Shown here: positions 10,204 to 19,028 of the stretch, piece by piece
Layout: each line of letters begins with the position of its first letter
How positions within the stretch are numbered: position 1 is the first letter of the stretch
Source: Erwinia sp. HDF1-3R
GTDB lineage: Bacteria > Pseudomonadota > Gammaproteobacteria > Enterobacterales > Enterobacteriaceae
Direction of reading: 5' to 3'
Length of the DNA: 64,000 nt
NCBI RefSeq assembly: GCF_039621855.1
Contig: NZ_CP155071.1
Coordinates: 992,001 to 1,056,000 of the forward strand
Translations under genes and position numbers: made by a program
Notes under the pieces: model-generated
What the model was told of the DNA's origin: nothing
Seen by the model: only the letters and a program-made list of their open reading frames with translations
Database searches by the model: none

Positions 10204-12108
10204 ATGGCTATCGAAATTAAGGTACCGGATATCGGTGCAGACGAAGTTGAAGTTACCGAGATCCTGGTCAAGGTGGGTGACAAGGTTGAGGTTGAGCAGT
10301 CGCTGATCGTCGTCGAGGGTGATAAAGCCTCGATGGAAGTGCCTTCTCCGCAGGCAGGCGTGGTAAAAGAGATCAAAGTGGCGACCGGCGATACCGTTGC
10401 CACCGGCAAGCTGATTATGATTTTTGACGCCGCCGAAGGCGCTGCTGATGCGGCGCCAGCGCAGGCGGAAGAGAAAAAAGAGGAAGCGAAACCCGCCGCC
10501 GCCGCTGAGTCAAAAGCAGAAAGCAAAGAGGTCAATGTTCCCGATATCGGTTCTGACGAAGTCGAAGTCACCGAGATTCTGGTCAAAGTGGGCGATTCGG
10601 TCGAGGCCGAGCAGTCGCTGATCGTTGTCGAAGGCGATAAAGCGTCAATGGAAGTGCCTGCGCCTTTCGCCGGTAAGGTGAAAGAGATCAAAATCAGCAC
10701 CGGCGATAAAATTAGCACCGGCTCCCTGATTATGGTCTTCGAAACGGCGGGTTCTGCTGCTGCCCCTGCCGAAGCGAAGCCTGAAGTGAAAGAAGAAGCG
10801 GCCGCTGCACCTGCTGCGGCCAGCGGTTCAAAAGACGTTGCCGTACCGGATATCGGCGGCGATGACGTTGAAGTGACGGAAATACTGGTCAAAGTGGGCG
10901 ATAACGTTGCCGCTGAGCAGTCGCTGATCGTGGTCGAGGGTGATAAAGCCTCAATGGAAGTGCCTGCACCCTTTGCCGGTACCGTCAAAGAGATCAAAAT
11001 CAGCACCGGCGACCGGGTGAAAACCGGTTCGCCGCTGATGGTGTTTGAGGTGGAAGGCGCTGCACCGGCAGCGGCACCTGCGGCGAAGAAAGAGGACGCA
11101 GCACCGGCAGCCGCTAAGCAGGAAGCACCGGCGGCTCCTGCCCCGGCGAAGAGTGAAGCGAAAGGTGAATTTACCGAAAACGACGCTTACGTTCATGCGA
11201 CCCCGGTTATCCGTCGCCTGGCGCGCGAGTTCGGCGTTAACCTGGCGAAGGTGAAAGGCTCGGGCCGCAAAGGCCGCATCCTGAAAGAAGACGTTCAGGC
11301 GTACGTGAAGGACGCGGTAAAACGCGCCGAGTCTGCCCCAGCCGCTGCGGCTTCTGGCGGCCTGCCGGGCATGCTGCCGTGGCCGAAAGTGGACTTCAGC
11401 AAGTTCGGTGAGATTGAAGAAGTCGAGCTGGGCCGTATCCAGAAAATCTCCGGTGCTAACCTGAGCCGTAACTGGGTGGTTATTCCACACGTTACGCAGC
11501 ATGACAAGGCGGATATCACCGAGGTTGAAGCCTTCCGTAAGCAGCAGAATGACGAAGCGGCGAAGAAGAAGCTGGATCTGAAGATCACGCCGCTGGTGTT
11601 TATCATGAAGGCAGCGGCGAAAGCGCTGGAGGAGTTCCCTCGCTTCAACAGCTCGCTGTCTGAAGATGCCCAGAAGCTGACGCTGAAAAAATACATCAAC
11701 ATCGGCGTGGCGGTTGATACGCCAAATGGTCTGGTTGTGCCGGTCTTCAAAGATGTTAACAAAAAAGGCATTGTCGAGCTGTCTCGCGAACTTTCTGTTA
11801 TCTCTAAAAAGGCCCGCGACGGCAAGCTGACTGCATCCGATATGCAGGGTGGCTGCTTCACCATCTCCAGCCTGGGCGGTATTGGCGGCACGGCATTTAC
11901 GCCGATTGTTAACGCGCCGGAAGTGGCAATCCTCGGGGTGTCTAAATCCGCAATGGAGCCGGTCTGGAATGGGAAGGAGTTCATTCCCCGCCTGATGCTG
12001 CCGCTGTCGCTCTCCTTCGACCATCGGGTGATTGATGGTGCGGCGGGCGCACGGTTCGCTGCCTATATCGCCACCATCATGGCGGATATCCGCCGTCTGG
12101 TGATGTAA
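10204..12108 (+). CDS. aceF: Dihydrolipoyllysine acetyltransferase, E2 of pyruvate dehydrogenase
   Basis: A 634-residue core enzyme (630 in E. coli) that passes the acetyl group to CoA. Three N-terminal lipoyl domains each carry [10 protein letters not shown], with the modified lysines at residues 41, 146 and 248; Ala/Pro/Glu-rich linkers join them. The subunit-binding domain follows ('[20 protein letters not shown]', about residues 335-370), then the catalytic domain with '[10 protein letters not shown]' (His607, Asp611). The three lipoyl units are near-identical at DNA level, so they make long direct repeats prone to recombination. It starts 13 nt after aceE, within the operon. Confidence 0.99.
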   Translation: MAIEIKVPDIGADEVEVTEILVKVGDKVEVEQSLIVVEGDKASMEVPSPQAGVVKEIKVATGDTVATGKLIMIFDAAEGAADAAPAQAEEKKEEAKPAAAAESKAESKEVNVPDIGSDEVEVTEILVKVGDSVEAEQSLIVVEGDKASMEVPAPFAGKVKEIKISTGDKISTGSLIMVFETAGSAAAPAEAKPEVKEEAAAAPAAASGSKDVAVPDIGGDDVEVTEILVKVGDNVAAEQSLIVVEGDKASMEVPAPFAGTVKEIKISTGDRVKTGSPLMVFEVEGAAPAAAPAAKKEDAAPAAAKQEAPAAPAPAKSEAKGEFTENDAYVHATPVIRRLAREFGVNLAKVKGSGRKGRILKEDVQAYVKDAVKRAESAPAAAASGGLPGMLPWPKVDFSKFGEIEEVELGRIQKISGANLSRNWVVIPHVTQHDKADITEVEAFRKQQNDEAAKKKLDLKITPLVFIMKAAAKALEEFPRFNSSLSEDAQKLTLKKYINIGVAVDTPNGLVVPVFKDVNKKGIVELSRELSVISKKARDGKLTASDMQGGCFTISSLGGIGGTAFTPIVNAPEVAILGVSKSAMEPVWNGKEFIPRLMLPLSLSFDHRVIDGAAGARFAAYIATIMADIRRLVM

Positions 12109-12114
12109 GGAATT

Positions 12115-12136
12115 AAGGCCGGCTTTTGCCGGCCTT
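12115..12136 (+). terminator. Intrinsic terminator after aceF
   Basis: Perfect 9-bp stem AAGGCCGGC / GCCGGCCTT with a TTTT loop, 7 nt past the aceF stop, followed by a short pyrimidine run (CTC). It separates pdhR-aceEF transcription from the independent lpdA promoter. Confidence 0.75.
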
Positions 12137-12198
12137 CTCATAGCCGACTTTCGATGCCATAAGTCGACAAGGTCGTTGAAGACGTATCGGGCAGGTTG

Positions 12199-12227
12199 TT
12201 TGCACTCTGTTAACAATTCTGTAAACT
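12199..12227 (+). promoter_or_regulatory. Candidate lpdA sigma70 promoter
   Basis: TTTGCA-N17-TAAACT located 57 bp before the lpdA start. The spacer carries GTTAACAATTCTGTAA, similar to the E. coli lpd promoter region, where ArcA acts. An independent promoter lets lpdA supply E3 to the 2-oxoglutarate dehydrogenase and glycine cleavage complexes as well. Confidence 0.55.
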
Positions 12228-12283
12228 CTTGCCCTGAATACGAACCGGCGGATGAACATCCCTCAGTTAACTAAGAGGTCATG

Positions 12284-13708
12284 ATGAGTACAGAAATTAA
12301 AACTCAGGTCGTGGTACTTGGGGCAGGCCCTGCGGGTTACTCCGCAGCCTTCCGTTGCGCTGATTTAGGTCTGGAGACCGTCATCGTTGAACGTTTCAGC
12401 ACCCTCGGCGGCGTTTGCCTGAACGTAGGGTGTATTCCCTCCAAGGCGCTGCTGCACGTTGCTAAAGTGATTGAAGAAGCGAAGGCGCTGGAAGAGCACG
12501 GCATTGTGTTCGGCAAGCCGCAGACGGATATCAACAAGATCCGCAGCTGGAAAGAGAAAGTGATTACCCAGCTGACCGGTGGTCTGTCGGGTATGGCGAA
12601 GGGCCGTAAAGTGAAGGTGGTTACCGGTCTGGGTAAATTTACCGGCGCGAATACGCTGGTGGTTGAAGGGGAAAATGGGGCAACGACCATTAACTTCGAT
12701 AACGCTATTATCGCTGCGGGCTCGCGTCCTATTCAGCTTCCCTTTATTCCTCATGACGACGCGCGCGTATGGGATTCCACCGACGCACTGGAGCTGAAAG
12801 AAGTTCCTGAGCGCCTGCTGGTAATGGGCGGCGGTATCATCGGTCTGGAAATGGCGACCGTCTACCATGCACTCGGCTCACAGATCGACGTGGTCGAAAT
12901 GTTTGATCAGGTTATTCCCGCTGCCGATAAAGACGTGGTGAAAGTCTTCACCAAGCGCATCAGCAAGCAGTTCAACCTGATTCTGGAAACGAAAGTGACC
13001 GCCGTTGAAGCGAAAGACGACGGTATCTACGTTTCCATGGAAGGTAAAAAAGCGCCGACCGAACCTCAGCGCTACGATGCGGTACTGGTTGCTATTGGTC
13101 GCGTACCTAACGGTAAAGGCCTTGATGCAGGTCAGGCGGGCGTGGAAGTGGACGATCGCGGCTTTATTCGCGTTGATAAGCAGATGCGCACCAACGTGCC
13201 GCATATCTACGCCATTGGCGATATCGTTGGTCAGCCGATGCTGGCGCACAAAGGCGTCCATGAAGGCCACGTAGCGGCCGAAGTGATTTCCGGTAAGAAG
13301 CACTACTTCGATCCGAAGGTGATCCCTTCGATCGCTTATACCGAGCCAGAGGTTGCCTGGGTTGGTCTGACCGAGAAAGAAGCGAAAGAAAAAGGCATCA
13401 GCTACGAGACGTCGATTTTCCCATGGGCGGCCTCGGGACGCGCTATCGCTTCCGACTGTGCAGACGGTATGACCAAGCTGATTTTCGATAAAGAGACGCA
13501 TCGCGTCATCGGCGGCGCCATTGTCGGCACTAACGGCGGGGAGCTGCTGGGCGAGATTGGCCTGGCTATCGAAATGGGCTGTGACGCCGAAGATATCGCG
13601 CTGACTATCCATGCGCACCCGACGCTGCATGAGTCCGTAGGCCTGGCGGCTGAAATCTTCGAGGGTAGCATCACCGACCTGCCTAACCCGAAAGCGAAGA
13701 AAAAGTAA
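12284..13708 (+). CDS. lpdA: Dihydrolipoamide dehydrogenase (E3)
   Basis: FAD- and NAD-dependent enzyme that reoxidises lipoyl groups of the pyruvate and 2-oxoglutarate dehydrogenase and glycine cleavage complexes. 474 residues from the second of two adjacent ATGs, as in E. coli. FAD site 'VVVLGAGPAGYSAAF' (residues 9-23), redox disulfide Cys45/Cys50 in 'GGVCLNVGCIPSK', NAD site 'VMGGGIIGLEMATVYHALGS', second FAD motif 'IYAIGDIVGQPMLAHKG', and the C-terminal active-site 'HAHPTLHES'. The region just 3' of it is interrupted by foreign DNA starting about 30 nt after the stop. Confidence 0.99.
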   Translation: MSTEIKTQVVVLGAGPAGYSAAFRCADLGLETVIVERFSTLGGVCLNVGCIPSKALLHVAKVIEEAKALEEHGIVFGKPQTDINKIRSWKEKVITQLTGGLSGMAKGRKVKVVTGLGKFTGANTLVVEGENGATTINFDNAIIAAGSRPIQLPFIPHDDARVWDSTDALELKEVPERLLVMGGGIIGLEMATVYHALGSQIDVVEMFDQVIPAADKDVVKVFTKRISKQFNLILETKVTAVEAKDDGIYVSMEGKKAPTEPQRYDAVLVAIGRVPNGKGLDAGQAGVEVDDRGFIRVDKQMRTNVPHIYAIGDIVGQPMLAHKGVHEGHVAAEVISGKKHYFDPKVIPSIAYTEPEVAWVGLTEKEAKEKGISYETSIFPWAASGRAIASDCADGMTKLIFDKETHRVIGGAIVGTNGGELLGEIGLAIEMGCDAEDIALTIHAHPTLHESVGLAAEIFEGSITDLPNPKAKKK

Positions 13709-13737
13709 GCCTCTTTACTGATAAAAAAGCTCCCGGA

Positions 13738-13762
13738 TGAACTAACCCCATAATGTTGGACA
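13738..13762 (+). repeat. IS150-like terminal inverted repeat, isolated
   Basis: A 25-bp stretch beginning TGAACTAACCCC and ending GTTGGACA resembles the outer end of IS150-group (IS3 family) elements (TGTACTGACCCC...GTTGGACA), from memory of that family. It begins directly after AAAAAAGCTCCCGGA, which looks like the left arm of an lpdA terminator without a matching right arm nearby. It appears to mark where foreign DNA entered. Confidence 0.5.
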
Positions 13763-13781
13763 CGGGCATTTTTTAGATTTC

Positions 13782-13808
13782 CCCCGACCTTAAGTAGATT
13801 GGTCGGGG
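13782..13808. repeat. Stem-loop downstream of the putative immunity gene
   Basis: Arms CCCCGACC/GGTCGGGG (8 bp, perfect) around an 11-nt loop, 26 nt beyond the stop of the cassette's last gene. No clear T-run on either strand. It may end the hcp-tlde1-immunity transcript weakly, or be part of the IS remnant. Confidence 0.4.
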
Positions 13809-13833
13809 AATTCAAGGGAATTACTCAACTCGA

Positions 13834-14298
13834 TTATTTGGATTTAATCTGAAATTGTTTTGCCTCTTCCCATACGCCCTCAAGATTCCAGAGACATTTT
13901 GCCCCGTCAGGATCATCCAGCAATGCGAGTCGTGTATCAGCATAGTATGCGTCAGCTCTCTTGTCGGATCTCACTACCTTCAACACGCAAACAATATCGG
14001 TACCTCCAACTTTGGAATTTTCCCGACGATCAATCTTGCGCAATACTGATAATACTTTTCCCGTATTAATAGGTAGCGCAGTCGCTAAAGCATCTTCAAG
14101 CTGAACAGCCTGTTCTTTACTAACCTTTAGTGCCAGAGAAGGTACTATAGACAACCAATCTTCCTGGCCGGATGCCACTTTTTGGGAGATGTAATTCCAG
14201 TCAGAAGCAGAGAGCCGCGCCCTGGTCGCCGATTCAGGTGTAATTGCTGCAAACACGACAGCAGGCAGTATTAACGTAACGGCAAGTAGGCTTCTCAT
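13834..14298 (-). CDS. Putative periplasmic immunity protein for the adjacent Tlde1-type toxin
   Basis: A 154-residue protein with a clear Sec signal peptide (MRSLLAVTLILPAVVFA, cleavage likely before AITPES), so the mature form is periplasmic. The mature part has two cysteines ('DIVCVLKV' and 'GAKCLWNL') that could form a disulfide. I recognise no domain. Its ATG overlaps the toxin gene's TGA by 4 nt, so it is translationally coupled to it. In Salmonella the L,D-transpeptidase-like T6SS toxin Tlde1 is neutralised by a periplasmic immunity protein (Tldi1) encoded next to it. Position, export signal and coupling suggest the same role here; this is inference. Confidence 0.7.
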   Translation of the reverse strand: MRSLLAVTLILPAVVFAAITPESATRARLSASDWNYISQKVASGQEDWLSIVPSLALKVSKEQAVQLEDALATALPINTGKVLSVLRKIDRRENSKVGGTDIVCVLKVVRSDKRADAYYADTRLALLDDPDGAKCLWNLEGVWEEAKQFQIKSK

Positions 14299-14663
14299 CG
14301 GATCACGGCCAGCAATGCCCCACGATCCTTACTCACCATCAGGCGTGTGTGTGGGTACATGATTATGCACCCTTCCGATGCGAAGCCTGGTACACCATGA
14401 ACTTTCTCCCCATGCATACGGAAAGTTCCCATGTCACGTCTGTAGGAATTACCGCTTACATGGATTAGGGTTATGGTCAGCGGACCTTTGCTCGTTCCGG
14501 TACTGCCGATTCTCCACGTTCCTCGCGGGATCGGCCCCATACCGCGAACCTGCTCACGATCAGGATTATTTTTATTGGTGAGAACGCCGGAGTAGCCTTT
14601 TTCAATTAGCTTACTATCCCGAAACAGTTCGCCAGTACTTTGTTTGTACGTCCAGTTAGCCAT
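14295..14663 (-). CDS. tlde1: Tlde1-type T6SS effector (DUF2778, L,D-transpeptidase-like)
   Basis: A 122-residue protein starting MANWTYKQSTGELFRDSKLI. The N-terminal 'W-Y-QSTG' block, 'GYSG...NNPDREQVRGMGPIP', 'RGTWRIG', and the pair 'FRMHGEK' (His84) and 'FASEGCIIM' (Ser96, Cys99) match the DUF2778/Tlde1 family. Those enzymes use a His/Cys pair to cut or exchange tetrapeptide stems of peptidoglycan in the target periplasm. There is no signal peptide, as expected for a cargo delivered by the T6SS needle. The upstream in-frame extension to 14810 overlaps hcp and is rejected; GGAAA lies about 4 nt before the chosen ATG. It sits between hcp (10 nt upstream) and the putative immunity gene (4-nt overlap). 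Confidence 0.85.
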   Translation of the reverse strand: MANWTYKQSTGELFRDSKLIEKGYSGVLTNKNNPDREQVRGMGPIPRGTWRIGSTGTSKGPLTITLIHVSGNSYRRDMGTFRMHGEKVHGVPGFASEGCIIMYPHTRLMVSKDRGALLAVIR

Positions 14664-14673
14664 TGTGATTTCC

Positions 14674-15165
14674 TTATGCTGTTTTCCGCTCTTTCCAGCT
14701 ATCGGCGTGTTTAATATTGCCGTCTGTATAATGCCAGTCGATTTTTTCATAACGAAATCCGACATGTTCGATGTGACCTTGTTTTTCAAAGCCTGGGTCT
14801 TTGGTATCAAACATTACAGGTACAACATGGCACACTCTCACATTTTCGAGCGTTGTAACGAAATATTTCTCTTCCAGACCGTTGTAGTTGATGCGGTAGA
14901 ACTTAAACACCGCTTTAGCCAAAGTTCTTCCTGTTGTGAGTGCCTTATACAATAGCGGCGATGAGCTATCTATCAATTTTTCAAAGGTATATGCCTCATG
15001 CTGCCGAGTACCTGTTATCACACCTGTTGCATCGTCCGTTGGGATAAATAAATCATGCTGCATTCCGTTTAGCTCAATGCTTCCTTCACGTCCAGTGACA
15101 TCAACAGAGCCTTTTAATAACTTCCCTTCTTCTTCGTAAAGCCATAGATATACTGGTATAGCCAT
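14674..15165 (-). CDS. hcp: Hcp-family type VI secretion tube protein (orphan)
   Basis: A 163-residue protein beginning MAIPVYLWLYEEEGKLLKGS. It carries Hcp hallmarks in order: 'GSVDVTGREGSIEL' (18-31), 'GTRQHEAYTFEKLID', 'LLYKALTTGRTLAKAVFKFY', 'YFVTTLENVRVC', and the C-terminal 'HVGFRYEKIDWHYTDGNIKH'. Hcp forms hexameric rings that stack into the T6SS needle and carries small effectors in its lumen. No other T6SS gene is in the window, so it must rely on an apparatus encoded elsewhere. GGGAG precedes the ATG by 8 nt. It is the first gene of the three-gene cassette and probably the carrier of the adjoining toxin. Confidence 0.92.
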   Translation of the reverse strand: MAIPVYLWLYEEEGKLLKGSVDVTGREGSIELNGMQHDLFIPTDDATGVITGTRQHEAYTFEKLIDSSSPLLYKALTTGRTLAKAVFKFYRINYNGLEEKYFVTTLENVRVCHVVPVMFDTKDPGFEKQGHIEHVGFRYEKIDWHYTDGNIKHADSWKERKTA

Positions 15166-15312
15166 TCAACAAACTCCCTTATTAATTGAATGATAGATTA
15201 TCTTCTGTTCAACCTGTCATTACGAAATATCGAATGGTGTTTTATTGATGTAAATTAATAAAAGTGTGCATTTTCCCCGCCACAGTCAGACTTCGCATCA
15301 TGTCCTCTTCAC

Positions 15313-16078
15313 TCAGACCACCATTTGTCGTAGTAAGCGAAACTCAACAGGGCTGAGGCCGTTCAGCCGCAGGCTGATTCGCTCATGGTTGTAGTGGTGA
15401 ATATAGGCGTCAATGGCCTCTCTCAGAGCAGGGATGCTGCTGAATTCTTCCAGATAGAAGCATGCGGATTTAAGCGTGCCGAAAAAGCTTTCAGCCATTG
15501 CGTTATCGAGGCAGTTCCCCTTTCTCGACAAGCTCGGCACCACGCCTGCCGCCCGGAGCCTGTCCTGATAAGCTGTCATCTGGTACTGCCAGCCCTGGTC
15601 AGTGTGCAGCACGGGCGTGTCACCCGGCGACAGCCGTGTAAATGCTTTACCCAGCATCGTATTAACCAGCGTCATCACGGGTTTTTCCGACAGACTGTAC
15701 GCGATACCCTCGCTGTTGAAGGCGTCAATCATCGGGGAGAGATAAAGTTTTTCGCCGTTGACGGTGAACTTCTTCACGTCACTCACCCACTTGTCGTTAG
15801 CGCTGCTGGCTGTGAAGTCACGTTGCAGGCGGTTGGGGCTATTTTCCCCACCTGACCTTTCTATGAGCGGTATTGTCTGACGCAGATAACGGCGCGGAGC
15901 GACAGCTCTCCCATCAGGCGCTGCACCGTCTTGTGATTAACAGGGCCACCACTGCGCAGGAGCGCCAGCGTTATCCGGCGATAACCGTACCGCCCCTTAT
16001 GGTGGTGATAAATATTAAGGATTCGTTCTTTTAGCGGCTGGTGATTATCAGTTTTCCTGACTGCCGTACAGGCAGCTT
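15313..16078 (-). pseudogene. IS150-like (IS3 family) transposase orfB remnant
   Basis: Reading right to left, one frame gives 'KTDNHQPLKERILNIYHHHK', 'GRYGYRRITLALLRSGGPVN', 'HKTVQRLMGELSLRA' and 'VRQYRS' then a TAG where a Tyr codon is expected, near 15859. A -1 shift near 15835 moves to the frame ending at 15313, which holds the DDE core: 'LYLSPMIDAFN', 'LHTDQGWQYQM', 'GNCLDNAMAESFFGTLKSAC'. This parallels IS150 InsK. The start of orfB and all of orfA are missing at the acnB side. Nonsense codon, frameshift and 5' truncation mean it cannot make an active transposase. Confidence 0.88.
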
Positions 16079-16224
16079 AAGAATGTTGCCCTCAAATCAT
16101 GGGACGTCGAGAGCAGTTTACAACCTCGAGTTTTTAATAAAACATCCTAAGCCCAAATGCCACATGCCGGCCAGAAAGCAGGCCCTTTAATTCCGCAAAA
16201 TTATGTTGCTTTTTTGTAAACGGA

Positions 16225-16253
16225 TTAACATGTCATTGAAATCCTGCTATGCT
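16225..16253 (+). promoter_or_regulatory. acnB promoter
   Basis: TTAACA-N17-TATGCT with an extended -10 (TGC before the hexamer), 108 bp ahead of the acnB start. The upstream stretch GTAAACGGATTAACA is similar to ArcA-type sites seen at E. coli acnB. The interval 16079-16224 carries no gene; it is the junction between IS debris and the native promoter region. Confidence 0.6.
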
Positions 16254-16360
16254 GCCCCTCGCGGAACCGGGCACCATACCCTACACATGGACAGTCGTCA
16301 CGTTACGGTGAACCTTCAGGGCGCCCGGTAAGCCATAACAATGTGAGCGAGGAGAACGTC

Positions 16361-18958
16361 GTGCTAGATGAATACCGTAAGCACGTTGCCGAGCGTGCTG
16401 CCCAGGGGATCGTTCCAAAACCTTTAGATGCTTCCCAAATGGCCGCGCTGGTTGAACTGCTGAAAAACCCGCCAGCGGGTGAAGAAGAATTCCTGTCCGA
16501 TCTGTTAATTAATCGAGTCCCGCCGGGCGTTGATGAAGCGGCCTACGTGAAAGCCGGTTTCCTGGCGGCGGTCGCCAAAGGTGAAGCGACTTCTCCTCTG
16601 GTTACGCCTGAAAAAGCGGTCCAGTTACTGGGCACCATGCAGGGTGGCTACAACATTCATCCGCTGATTGACGCGCTGGACAATGAGAAGCTGGCACCCG
16701 GTGCCGCCAAAGCCCTGTCCCATACGCTGCTGATGTTTGACAGCTTCTACGACGTAGAAGAAAAAGCCAAAGCCGGTAACCCACACGCTAAACAAATCAT
16801 GCACTCCTGGGCCGATGCGGAATGGTATCTCTCCCGTCCGGAGCTGGCTGAGAAAATTACCGTTACCGTCTTCAAAGTCACCGGTGAAACCAACACGGAC
16901 GATCTCTCTCCCGCGCCGGATGCCTGGTCCCGTCCTGATATTCCTCTGCACGCGTTAGCCATGCTAAAAAATGCCCGTGAAGGCATTGAGCCGGACGAGG
17001 CGGGTAACGTTGGCCCCATCAAACAGATTGAAGCGCTACAGGCGAAGGGGTTCCCTCTTGCCTACGTTGGCGACGTCGTAGGAACCGGCTCCTCGCGTAA
17101 ATCGGCGACCAATTCGGTGCTGTGGTTTATGGGTGATGACCTGCCCTTCGTGCCAAACAAAAAAGGCGGCGGCGTAGTGCTGGGCGGCAAAATCGCCCCT
17201 ATCTTCTTTAATACCATGGAAGATGCTGGCGCGCTGCCGATCGAAGTCGATGTGGATAACCTGAATACGGGCGATGTGATTGACATCTGGCCTTATAAAG
17301 GCGAAGTCAGAGATCACCTTACCGGTGAAGTGCTGGCGACCTTTGCGCTGAAAACCGACGTGCTGCTGGATGAAGTGCGCGCCGGTGGCCGTATTCCGCT
17401 GATTATCGGACGCGGCCTGACCACCAGGGCGCGTGAAGCGCTGGGCCTGCCGCACAGCACCGTATTCCGTCAGGCCAGAGACGTGGCGGCCAGTACCCGT
17501 GGATTCTCGCTGGCGCAGAAAATGGTAGGTCGTGCCTGCGGCACCGAGGGCGTACGTCCGGGAGCCTATTGTGAACCGAAAATGACCTCAGTCGGTTCGC
17601 AGGATACTACCGGGCCAATGACCCGCGATGAGCTGAAAGATCTCGCCTGCCTGGGTTTTTCCGCCGACCTGGTGATGCAGTCCTTCTGCCACACGGCGGC
17701 CTATCCGAAACCGGTAGACGTCTCGACTCACCATACGCTGCCTGACTTTATTATGAATCGCGGCGGCGTCTCCCTGCGTCCGGGCGACGGTATTATCCAC
17801 AGCTGGCTGAACCGTATGCTGCTGCCGGATACCGTCGGCACCGGCGGTGACTCCCATACCCGCTTCCCGATTGGGATCTCTTTCCCTGCGGGTTCAGGCC
17901 TGGTCGCGTTTGCTGCCGCCACCGGCGTTATGCCGCTGGATATGCCGGAATCTGTGCTGGTGCGTTTCAAAGGGAAAATGGAGCCGGGGATCACCCTGCG
18001 CGATCTGGTGCATGCTATTCCGCTGTATGCCATCAGGCAGGGGCTGCTGACCGTAGAGAAGAAAGGGAAGAAAAACATCTTCTCTGGCCGCATTCTGGAA
18101 ATCGAAGGTCTGCCGGACCTGAAAGTGGAGCAGGCGTTTGAGCTTTCCGATGCGTCGGCCGAGCGCTCAGCTGCGGGCTGTACCATCAAGCTGGGTAAAG
18201 ATCCGATCATTGAGTATCTGAACTCCAACATTGTCCTGCTGAAGTGGATGATCGCGGAAGGCTATGGCGATCGTCGTACGCTGGAACGCCGTATCCAGGG
18301 TATGGAAAAATGGCTGGCGGATCCGCAGCTGCTGGAAGGCGATGCTGACGCAGAGTATGCGGCGGTGATTGAGATCGATCTGGCCGAGATTAAAGAGCCA
18401 ATCCTGTGCGCGCCTAACGATCCTGATGATGCGCGTCTGCTGTCTGACGTGCAGGGTGAGAAGATCGATGAGGTCTTTATTGGCTCCTGCATGACCAACA
18501 TCGGTCACTTCCGCGCGGCCGGTAAGCTGCTGGATAGCCACAAGGGCCAGTTGCCAACGCGTCTGTGGGTGGCTCCGCCTACCAAAATGGATGCTGCGCA
18601 GCTGACCGAAGAGGGGTACTACAGCGTATTCGGTAAAAGCGGTGCGCGCATTGAGATCCCCGGCTGTTCACTCTGTATGGGGAACCAGGCGCGGGTTGCA
18701 GACGGCGCGACGGTAGTTTCCACTTCTACCCGTAACTTCCCGAACCGTCTTGGCACCGGGGCAAACGTCTATCTGGCCTCTGCTGAGCTGGCTGCGGTTG
18801 CTTCCCTGCTGGGCCGACTGCCCGCGCCGGATGAGTATCAGCAGTTTATGAATCAGGTTGATAAGACGGCGGTGGATACCTATCGCTATCTGAACTTTGA
18901 CCAGCTGAGCCAGTACACGGATAAAGCCGACGGCGTGATCTTCCAGACCGCCGTATAA
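16361..18958 (+). CDS. acnB: Aconitate hydratase B
   Basis: Main growth-phase aconitase of the citric acid cycle, also acting as an iron-sensing RNA-binding protein when the cluster is lost (known for E. coli AcnB). Start is GTG with GAGGAGA 7 nt upstream, giving [16 protein letters not shown] and 865 residues, the E. coli length. Domain order is the AcnB type: N-terminal HEAT-like domain (about 1-160), swivelling domain with '[14 protein letters not shown]', then the core. Cluster cysteines are in '[10 protein letters not shown]' and '[15 protein letters not shown]'. It has its own promoter and a strong terminator. Foreign DNA ends about 280 bp upstream and does not disturb the promoter. Confidence 0.98.
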   Translation: MLDEYRKHVAERAAQGIVPKPLDASQMAALVELLKNPPAGEEEFLSDLLINRVPPGVDEAAYVKAGFLAAVAKGEATSPLVTPEKAVQLLGTMQGGYNIHPLIDALDNEKLAPGAAKALSHTLLMFDSFYDVEEKAKAGNPHAKQIMHSWADAEWYLSRPELAEKITVTVFKVTGETNTDDLSPAPDAWSRPDIPLHALAMLKNAREGIEPDEAGNVGPIKQIEALQAKGFPLAYVGDVVGTGSSRKSATNSVLWFMGDDLPFVPNKKGGGVVLGGKIAPIFFNTMEDAGALPIEVDVDNLNTGDVIDIWPYKGEVRDHLTGEVLATFALKTDVLLDEVRAGGRIPLIIGRGLTTRAREALGLPHSTVFRQARDVAASTRGFSLAQKMVGRACGTEGVRPGAYCEPKMTSVGSQDTTGPMTRDELKDLACLGFSADLVMQSFCHTAAYPKPVDVSTHHTLPDFIMNRGGVSLRPGDGIIHSWLNRMLLPDTVGTGGDSHTRFPIGISFPAGSGLVAFAAATGVMPLDMPESVLVRFKGKMEPGITLRDLVHAIPLYAIRQGLLTVEKKGKKNIFSGRILEIEGLPDLKVEQAFELSDASAERSAAGCTIKLGKDPIIEYLNSNIVLLKWMIAEGYGDRRTLERRIQGMEKWLADPQLLEGDADAEYAAVIEIDLAEIKEPILCAPNDPDDARLLSDVQGEKIDEVFIGSCMTNIGHFRAAGKLLDSHKGQLPTRLWVAPPTKMDAAQLTEEGYYSVFGKSGARIEIPGCSLCMGNQARVADGATVVSTSTRNFPNRLGTGANVYLASAELAAVASLLGRLPAPDEYQQFMNQVDKTAVDTYRYLNFDQLSQYTDKADGVIFQTAV

Positions 18959-18994
18959 AGGGGAAGTTACCCGGGCGCTAAAGATGACCACCAA

Positions 18995-19028
18995 ACCGGG
19001 GATGAGAAATCATCTCCGGTTTTTTTTT
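18995..19028 (+). terminator. Intrinsic terminator of acnB
   Basis: An 11-bp stem, ACCGGGGATGA / TCATCTCCGGT with one G-T pair, a GAAA tetraloop and eight T residues. Its T-run overlaps the stop codon of the convergent gene. Confidence 0.93.

Noticed and set aside
9927-11006. Long minus-strand open frame of 359 codons with three near-identical Ser/Thr-rich blocks, antisense to aceE/aceF.
   Set aside because: The repeats are just the reverse reading of the three AceF lipoyl domains; aceE and aceF on the + strand explain the DNA fully.
10951-12216. Minus-strand open frame of 421 codons across aceF.
   Set aside because: Shadow of aceF, rich in Arg/His/Gln as expected from reverse reading of a GC-biased gene; no ribosome site or family motif.
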